From the NCBI GenBank assembly GCA_011390435.1, contig JAABSK010000070.1, forward strand, positions 1 through 11,497: a stretch of 11,497 nt of DNA. The letters run 5' to 3'. Under the pieces are notes generated by a model. That model was given only the letters and a program-made list of their open reading frames with translations. It was not told the origin of the DNA and made no database searches. This stretch comes from Desulfobacteraceae bacterium. Lineage in GTDB: Bacteria; Desulfobacterota; Desulfobacteria; Desulfobacterales; Desulfobacteraceae. Positions 6,309-11,497 of the stretch are shown here, piece by piece. Positions within the stretch are counted from its first letter, which is position 1, and each line of letters opens with the position of its first letter. The translations under genes were made by a program, and so were the position numbers.

Positions 6309-6761
6309 CTATGTTTCATCTTTTGAAAAAATCATTTTACGGATCAGTGATTCAATATCCAGGGCTGATTCTGTGTTATAGATCTCCTCTCCAGGTTCAA
6401 GCAGAATATCTGAACCACCCGGAGAAATATCAATGTATTTTTGACCGATAATCCCCGATGTTTTGATCGAGGCAATTGAATCTTCTGTCAGTCGAATATT
6501 TTTGTTGATACTGCATTCTATCCGTGCCATCAGCCTGTCTTCATCAATTCCCACCTTTGATACAACACCGATTTCAACTCCTGCCATCTCCACTTTCGCA
6601 CCAGGCTTCAATCCTGATACCGAGCTGAAAAGTGCATACAGCGGATAACGCTTGTCTTTGATCAGGCTGACTTCACCAAGAACGGTGAACAGGTATACGG
6701 TGCAAAACAGACCGATCAACACAAAAAGTCCCACGTAAAATTCTATCTTCCGTTTATCCAT
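6309..6761 (-). CDS. mlaD: MlaD, MCE-domain substrate-binding protein of the Mla transporter
   Basis: MlaD forms the periplasmic hexameric ring on the inner-membrane MlaFE transporter and holds phospholipid in its central pore. The 150 residues comprise one N-terminal transmembrane anchor (about 9-29, FYVGLFVLIGLFCTVYLF) and one MCE domain (about 39-116) with the typical SSVSGLKPGAKVEMAGVEIG stretch (46-65) and SGIIGQKYIDISPG (102-115). The short tail after the MCE domain is acidic and ends at 150, within the normal range for single-MCE proteins. AAGGA lies 5 bases before the ATG. It sits 43 bases downstream of mlaF in the same operon. Confidence 0.93.
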   Translation of the reverse strand: MDKRKIEFYVGLFVLIGLFCTVYLFTVLGEVSLIKDKRYPLYALFSSVSGLKPGAKVEMAGVEIGVVSKVGIDEDRLMARIECSINKNIRLTEDSIASIKTSGIIGQKYIDISPGGSDILLEPGEEIYNTESALDIESLIRKMIFSKDET

Positions 6762-6804
6762 GATATCCTTCTATATCGAACAATTTTCGATACTGATTTA
6801 TTGC

Positions 6805-7545
6805 TCAAACATCAATCCCTTCGGCAAAATCCTTCAACACATTGCCATGGACGTCAAAAATCTCTTTCTTACTGCCTTCAAACCGGATCAATCCATTATC
6901 AAGCATTGCAATACGCTGGGCAACATTGAAAATCTCCGGAATATCATGGCTCACAACCACGGCTGTAAACCCAAATTTTTTCTGATATTCGATAATCATG
7001 GAATGAACCTTGCGCTTTCGTACCGGATCAAGTCCTGCTGTGGGTTCATCAAAAAGCACCACGCTGGGGTCAGTTACCAGCGCCCTGGCCAAAGCCACCC
7101 GTTTACGCATGCCGCCAGACAGCTGGGCCGGGTATTTTTTTTCATCCCCTGACAGGCCCAGTTGTGCAATCCGTGTCATGACCTTCGGCTTGATTCTGTC
7201 TCTGGGATAAGCTGAATTCTCGACCAGAGGCAGCGCAATATTATCATATATTGTCATAAAATCAAACAATGCGTTTTCCTGGAACATATAACTGAGTTCT
7301 TTACGGAACCGCGTACGTTTCTCAGCAGCAAGCGTATCCATGGGTTCGCCGTTAATCAGAATCTGGCCGGAATCCGGATGAATCAACCCGATAATATGCT
7401 TGAGCAGAACAGATTTACCTGTTCCGCTTTTACCGATCACAGCAAGGATTTCTCCATGAAAAATTGAAAGGTTAATCCCTTTCAACACCTGTTGCGCACC
7501 AAACGCCTTGGTAACCTCTAAAAATTGAATCAGCGGAATGTTCAT
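6805..7545 (-). CDS. mlaF: MlaF, ATP-binding subunit of the Mla phospholipid transporter
   Basis: The cytoplasmic ATPase that drives the MlaE permease. In 246 residues all ABC landmarks are intact: Walker A GKSGTGKS (38-45), Q-loop Q89 in MFQENALFD, signature LSGGM (142-146), Walker B VVLFDE (162-167) followed by PTAGLDP, and H-loop H200 in VVSHD. The ENALFDFMTIYDN region after the Q-loop is characteristic of the Mla/Ttg2 ATPases. It starts two bases after the mlaE stop, so the two are translated together. A C-terminal GIDV tail ends the protein. Confidence 0.95.
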   Translation of the reverse strand: MNIPLIQFLEVTKAFGAQQVLKGINLSIFHGEILAVIGKSGTGKSVLLKHIIGLIHPDSGQILINGEPMDTLAAEKRTRFRKELSYMFQENALFDFMTIYDNIALPLVENSAYPRDRIKPKVMTRIAQLGLSGDEKKYPAQLSGGMRKRVALARALVTDPSVVLFDEPTAGLDPVRKRKVHSMIIEYQKKFGFTAVVVSHDIPEIFNVAQRIAMLDNGLIRFEGSKKEIFDVHGNVLKDFAEGIDV

Positions 7546-7547
7546 GC

Positions 7548-8333
7548 CTATACCAGAAAAAACGTAATAATATAATCAACTATCAGAATAAACACACAGG
7601 ACTGCACAACGGCATTGGTGGTTGTGGAACTGACGCCTTTTGCGCCAAACCCGGCGAACAGATGGGTATAGTAACCACGATAGCAGCAGATGGTGGTCAC
7701 GACCATTGAAAACGCAATCGCTTTATAAAACCCCCCAAGGACATCTGCGGTCACGACACTGGTCATCACCGTATCCATATACAGATAGCGGTTCATCCCC
7801 AACAGAACCGATCCGGAAAGGTATCCGCCAAAGATACCAAGAACATCAAACAAAGCTGTCAGAAACGGGAAACTGATCATTGCCGCAACCAGCCGCGGGG
7901 TAAAAAGGAACCGCACCGGATTGATGTACATGGTTTTCAGAGCATCAATCTGTTCAGACACCCGCATGACACCGATTTCAGCCGCCATGGCAGAACCTGC
8001 ACGTGCCGTGACCATGATGGCGGTAAACACCGGCCCCAGTTCGCGGACCAGCGTCAATGAAACCGCTGAGCCCAGAGCAGCTTCAGATCCGAATTTCACC
8101 AGGGAATAGTACCCTTGCAGCCCCAGAACCATTCCGGTAAATAATCCGGTCAGGGCAATCACAATGATGGATTTACTGCCGATGAACCGTATTTGTTCAA
8201 GAATTTTCCGATATTGAACAGGCCTGGTAAAGACATTGCTGATCCCGATTAAAAAAAACAGGGCAAAGCGTCCGACAGACTCGATCTGCTGGATGGTCTT
8301 GCGGCCGATTTTTTCTACAAATATATTTTGCAT
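7548..8333 (-). CDS. mlaE: MlaE, permease subunit of the Mla phospholipid transporter
   Basis: The inner-membrane permease that pairs with MlaF and MlaD. The 261 residues contain the family core LVRELGPVFTAIMVTARAG, then AAEIGVMRVSEQIDAL with the EQIDAL coupling motif, and about five hydrophobic membrane segments, the last at the very C-terminus (FILIVDYIITFFLV). The N-terminal segment (VEKIGRKTIQQIESVG) is an amphipathic interfacial helix typical of MlaE. It is the first gene of the operon and is read divergently from the ribbon-helix-helix gene. Only a weak ribosome site (ACAGG) precedes the ATG; the predicted promoter lies very close to it. Confidence 0.94.
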   Translation of the reverse strand: MQNIFVEKIGRKTIQQIESVGRFALFFLIGISNVFTRPVQYRKILEQIRFIGSKSIIVIALTGLFTGMVLGLQGYYSLVKFGSEAALGSAVSLTLVRELGPVFTAIMVTARAGSAMAAEIGVMRVSEQIDALKTMYINPVRFLFTPRLVAAMISFPFLTALFDVLGIFGGYLSGSVLLGMNRYLYMDTVMTSVVTADVLGGFYKAIAFSMVVTTICCYRGYYTHLFAGFGAKGVSSTTTNAVVQSCVFILIVDYIITFFLV

Positions 8334-8341
8334 AGCCTGTT

Positions 8342-8370
8342 TATATATCTGTTATACCGGCAAATTGCAA
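8342..8370 (-). promoter_or_regulatory. Possible promoter of the mlaEFDA operon
   Basis: Read on the minus strand, TTGCAA (8365-8370) lies 17 bases ahead of TATATA (8342-8347). Transcription would begin about 8335, leaving almost no leader before the mlaE ATG. An alternative -10 box TATAAC lies at 8351-8356, but its -35 is poor. The region is AT-rich, so chance matches are likely. Confidence 0.35.
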
Positions 8371-8429
8371 CTGTTTGTACATGTTTTTGGGCTGGACACT
8401 TCACCGTTAAAAAAAGCGTGTGAAAAAAA

Positions 8430-8458
8430 TTGACACGTACTTAAAAAACGGCTACGTA
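8430..8458 (+). promoter_or_regulatory. Possible promoter of the ribbon-helix-helix/activase unit, with ACGTA repeats
   Basis: A perfect -35 TTGACA (8430-8435) is followed after 17 bases by TACGTA (8453-8458), a poor -10. The pentamer ACGTA occurs at 8435-8439 and again at 8454-8458, 19 bases apart, about two helical turns, at the two promoter elements. This could be an operator for the ribbon-helix-helix protein encoded just downstream (inference). Confidence 0.35.
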
Positions 8459-8501
8459 TAGCAATGTTCAACCCGGATCCATTTAAAGAAGGAATACACC
8501 A

Positions 8502-8981
8502 ATGGCGCAAAAAATAACCCTCAGCATCCCGGATATGCTGCATGAAAAATTAAAAGAGTGGCGCTCGTCATTTAATTTTTCAAAAATGTTTCAGGAAGCT
8601 GTCACTGATGCCATACAGAAAAAGGAAGAATTTCAAAAACGGTTTTCCCAGGAGCTTGATCTTTCTGAAGTGATTCATCGTCTTAAACAGGAAAAACTGG
8701 CCTGGGAGAAAAAATTTTATACTGCAGGAAAAGCAGAAGGGATAAAATGGGCGACATCTGCACACTATGCCGACCTTTTGTATGTCCTGCATCACAGCGG
8801 CCAATACCAGCTGACCTCTGATCCCAGACTGATGCCGTATTTTGAACAGGCCTATCAAACATCCGGTCTTGAGAGCTATCGCAGCTCTGAATCTCTGTTC
8901 CATGAACAGATGTTCATGGATGGCTGGTTTAAAGGGGTAAATGATTTCTGGAACCAGATAAAAGGAAAAATCGAATCATGA
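8502..8981 (+). CDS. Ribbon-helix-helix protein with conserved C-terminal domain of unknown function
   Basis: A 159-residue protein. Residues 3-40 (KITLSIPDMLHEKLKEW, then FSKMFQEAVTDAI) have the strand-helix-helix pattern of CopG/Arc-type DNA-binding dimers. A charged, helical stretch follows (40-72, coiled-coil-like), then YTAGKAEGIKWA (72-83) and a helical C-terminal part ending WFKGVNDFWNQIKG. I do not recognise a characterised protein. The start ATG 8502 has AAGAAGGA at 8486-8493. Its TGA overlaps the ATG of the activase gene, so the two are coupled and it may regulate that unit. It is not followed by a toxin gene, so an antitoxin role is not supported by the neighbour. Confidence 0.7.
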   Translation: MAQKITLSIPDMLHEKLKEWRSSFNFSKMFQEAVTDAIQKKEEFQKRFSQELDLSEVIHRLKQEKLAWEKKFYTAGKAEGIKWATSAHYADLLYVLHHSGQYQLTSDPRLMPYFEQAYQTSGLESYRSSESLFHEQMFMDGWFKGVNDFWNQIKGKIES

Positions 8982-11497
8982 CATCCACCTCACCAATTCT
9001 GGGTATCGACATTGGTTCAGTATGCATCCACATCGCACTGATCGATTCAGACACCCGCATTCTTCACACTGCTGCTGATTATCACCACGGAGAGATCCGG
9101 CAATGCCTTGAAAGACTTCTTGACCACACAGCCATCGATCTTGCTGCAATTCATCAGGTGGCCAAAACCAGCCAGACCCCATCATCGGTTCACGCAGACC
9201 AGGCCTATGACGGACAATTGTGCCGGATACGGGCAGCCCGGCTGCTTCATCAGCAGTTTCATGCAATTTTACATATCGGCGGTGAAAATTTTTCTTTAAG
9301 CCGGTTTGACGACTCCCTGACCTATCTGGGGGCCAAGCACAATACATCATGCGCAGCTGGAACAGGCAGTTTTCTGGATCAGCAGGCCAGACGGCTCAAC
9401 CTTTCAGGTGGTTCTGAAGAATTGAGCAAAATGGCCCTTGCCAATACCCGGAAACGACCGGATATCGCCACCCGGTGCGCGGTTTTTGCAAAAACCGACC
9501 TGATTCATGCCCAACAGGAAGGGTTTGATGTCCATCAGATCTGCGACGGCCTCTGCTACGGACTTGCCAAAAATATCGCCAACACCCTTTTCAAACATGA
9601 AAATATCGGATCAAAAATCATATTCTGTGGCGGCGTTGCTGCCAATGCCAGCGTTCAACATCACCTGGAAACCCTTACTGGATATGAATTTGTCATTGAT
9701 GAACATGCCAACTTCTACGGCGCTGTCGGCGCGGCACTCTGTCATTTTGAAGCACTCCGGAACCATGTGCCGTCAAAAGCACCAAAACCCCTTGAACATC
9801 TGGATGATCTGTTTGTCGCTTCCCAGAACGAAACCGTCCTGAGCTATCCTGAACTGACACTGAAATACTCGGCCTATCCGGATTTCAACTGTTTTTCTTC
9901 CTACATGTTCGAATCAGTTGAAGCGGATATTTACCAGGACCCTTTCCGGATACGCACCAAAGCCGCTTACCTGGGCATGGATGTGGGATCCACCAGTACC
10001 AAAAGCATATTGATCGATGAAACAGGCCAGCCCATTGCCGGTTTCTATACCAAAACCGCTTCTCAACCGGTGAGGGCAGTTCAGCAAATTTTAAAGGCTT
10101 ATGATCACTTTTTCACAAAATACAGCCTGGCCATCACCATCAAAGGATGCGGCACCACAGGCTCTGGCCGCAGAATCAGTGGAAAAATCCTCGAGGCGGA
10201 TATTGAACCCGATGAAATCACCGCCCATGCCACTGCAGCATCGAATCTGAATCAAAATGTGGACACGATCATCGAAATCGGCGGTCAGGATGCCAAATTT
10301 ACCCTGTTGAAAAACGGAATTGTTACTGCCTCCACCATGAATTCGGTCTGTGCGGCTGGCACTGGAAGTTTTATCGAAGAACAGGCTTTGAAACTGGAAT
10401 GTCCCTTGTCTGAATATTCAAGCAGGACCGAAGGGGTCAGATCTCCTGTGGCCAGTGATCGATGTACGGTTTTTATGGAACGGGATATCAATTACTATCT
10501 TGCACAGGGATATAAAAAAAATGAAATTTTAGCATCTGTCCTGCACTCTGTCCGGGACAATTACCTGACCAAGGTTGCCAATATCGCCCAGATCGGCGAG
10601 TGCATCCTTTTTCAAGGTGCCACCGCCAAAAACAAGGCACTGGTGGCGGCATTTGAACAAAAACTGAACAAACCCATCCATGTCTCAAAATACTGCCATC
10701 TTACCGGCGCGCTGGGCGTGGCCCTCCTGGTAAAAGAAAAAAATCTGGCTGTTTCAGCCTTCCGGGGATTTGATCTCTGGCAGCAGCCCATCCCGGTTCG
10801 ACAGGAAGTCTGTCATCTATGCACCAACAACTGCAAAATCACCCTTGCCGATATTTCCGGCCAGACCCTGGCATATGGATTTTTATGCGGCAGGGATTAT
10901 CATACCCAGAAACGGGCAACACAGAATCATGCATACGACCTGTTCAAACGCAGAAAAATGGCCATGCCGAAAAAAGAAGCCACCCCAGTCGAACACGCTT
11001 TTTCCATTGGCATTCCTGCCGGACTTCATCTGTTTGAAGATACAGATTTCTGGGTCTGTTTTTTTGAAAAACTCGGCATAAAAACCATTACCAGTGAATC
11101 GCTCAAACATCCGGTACGAAAGGGCAAAATCAAAGCCGGGGCTGAATTCTGCGCTCCGGTGGTTGCCATGCACGGCCATGTCCAGTATCTGCTGGAAAAG
11201 GCAGATTATGTTTTCCTGCCCTTTTACTTTGAAGAGAAACAAACACAAAAAGACCGGCGACGTCAGGACTGCTATTATACACAATTCGCCCCCTCAGTCA
11301 TTGCCTGTCTTTCCGGAATCGACCAGAACCGACTGATCTCACCGATCGTCAAATATTTGTATACAAATTTTCATACCAAGCTTGAGTTGTACAAATCCCT
11401 GAAAAAAATATCATCGGATTTTATGTTTTCATTCATGGATATTGCTTCAGCCTATGAAGCTGCCCTTGAATTTCAGCAGACCTGTAAAACTTCATTA
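8978..11497 (+). CDS. Tandem-domain acyl-CoA dehydratase activase (BcrAD/BadFG/HgdC family, with DUF2229), 3' truncated by window edge
   Basis: Activases of this family use ATP and a [4Fe-4S] cluster to inject low-potential electrons into 2-hydroxyacyl-CoA dehydratases or benzoyl-CoA reductase-like enzymes. The frame is open from ATG 8978 to the right edge, 840 codons, with no stop. Two ASKHA ATPase domains follow each other. The first (1-~270) has GIDIGS (9-14), a changed IGGENF (100-105), CAAGTGSF with C125 and RCAVFAKTD with C167. The second (~330-585) is canonical: GMDVGSTSTK (333-342), GCGTTGSGR (390-398), IGGQDAKF (434-441), CAAGTGSF with C458, RCTVFMERD with C496. After that come C612, C615, C619 (CHLCTNNC) and a DUF2229 region from about residue 677 (IGIPAGLHLF, AGAEFCAPVVAMHGH). 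Family members of this layout run to roughly 1400 residues, so a substantial part lies beyond the window. The target enzyme is not visible. Confidence 0.9.
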   Translation, partial: MTSTSPILGIDIGSVCIHIALIDSDTRILHTAADYHHGEIRQCLERLLDHTAIDLAAIHQVAKTSQTPSSVHADQAYDGQLCRIRAARLLHQQFHAILHIGGENFSLSRFDDSLTYLGAKHNTSCAAGTGSFLDQQARRLNLSGGSEELSKMALANTRKRPDIATRCAVFAKTDLIHAQQEGFDVHQICDGLCYGLAKNIANTLFKHENIGSKIIFCGGVAANASVQHHLETLTGYEFVIDEHANFYGAVGAALCHFEALRNHVPSKAPKPLEHLDDLFVASQNETVLSYPELTLKYSAYPDFNCFSSYMFESVEADIYQDPFRIRTKAAYLGMDVGSTSTKSILIDETGQPIAGFYTKTASQPVRAVQQILKAYDHFFTKYSLAITIKGCGTTGSGRRISGKILEADIEPDEITAHATAASNLNQNVDTIIEIGGQDAKFTLLKNGIVTASTMNSVCAAGTGSFIEEQALKLECPLSEYSSRTEGVRSPVASDRCTVFMERDINYYLAQGYKKNEILASVLHSVRDNYLTKVANIAQIGECILFQGATAKNKALVAAFEQKLNKPIHVSKYCHLTGALGVALLVKEKNLAVSAFRGFDLWQQPIPVRQEVCHLCTNNCKITLADISGQTLAYGFLCGRDYHTQKRATQNHAYDLFKRRKMAMPKKEATPVEHAFSIGIPAGLHLFEDTDFWVCFFEKLGIKTITSESLKHPVRKGKIKAGAEFCAPVVAMHGHVQYLLEKADYVFLPFYFEEKQTQKDRRRQDCYYTQFAPSVIACLSGIDQNRLISPIVKYLYTNFHTKLELYKSLKKISSDFMFSFMDIASAYEAALEFQQTCKTSL

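Noticed and set aside
8502..8981. The ribbon-helix-helix gene as an antitoxin
   Set aside because: The overlapping neighbour is a large activase, not a toxin, and the C-terminal domain is larger than in typical RHH antitoxins.

Overview
The window reads as chromosome from an anaerobic, sulfate-reducing bacterium of the Desulfobacterota, most likely near the Desulfobacteraceae (inference). The reasons are a DsrC with both C-terminal cysteines, a heterodisulfide-reductase/Flx type electron-transfer cluster, a UGA-encoded selenocysteine in an MvhD protein, a siroheme decarboxylase (alternative heme pathway) and a tandem-domain acyl-CoA dehydratase activase. Base composition is moderate and even. 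I see no insertion sequence, phage gene, CRISPR array, tRNA or rRNA.

Region 1 (1-3641, + strand) is one tightly packed operon that enters from the left: the C-terminus of HdrA, an MvhD/FlxD subunit whose reading frame crosses an in-frame UGA, two related 4Fe-4S subunits (FlxC-like and FlxB/AsrA/HydB-like) and an FAD/NAD(P)-binding 2Fe-2S subunit (FlxA/AsrB/HydG-like). Together they look like the electron-input half of a flavin-based bifurcating NAD(P)H:heterodisulfide/ferredoxin complex. HdrB and HdrC are not visible and could lie to the left.

Region 2 (3642-4154, + strand) is a separate dsrC unit with its own sigma70-like promoter, a leader hairpin and a good intrinsic terminator. DsrC is a plausible (inferred) disulfide partner for the Hdr/Flx complex beside it.

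Region 3 (4183-5435, + strand) is a two-gene overlapping unit: an AhbA/AhbB-type siroheme decarboxylase subunit and a nitrilase-superfamily amidohydrolase.

Region 4 (5447-8333, - strand) is an mlaE-mlaF-mlaD-mlaA operon for phospholipid transport between the inner and outer membranes. No mlaB or mlaC is present in it, and its MlaA has no evident lipobox.

Region 5 (8430-11497, + strand), divergent from mlaE, is a ribbon-helix-helix protein overlapped by the largest gene of the window, an activase with two ASKHA ATPase domains and a DUF2229 region. It is still open at the right edge after 840 codons.

The most noteworthy item is the selenocysteine codon in mvhD: a standard gene caller would split the gene or truncate it to 66 residues. 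The gene-free stretches are all shorter than 170 bases.
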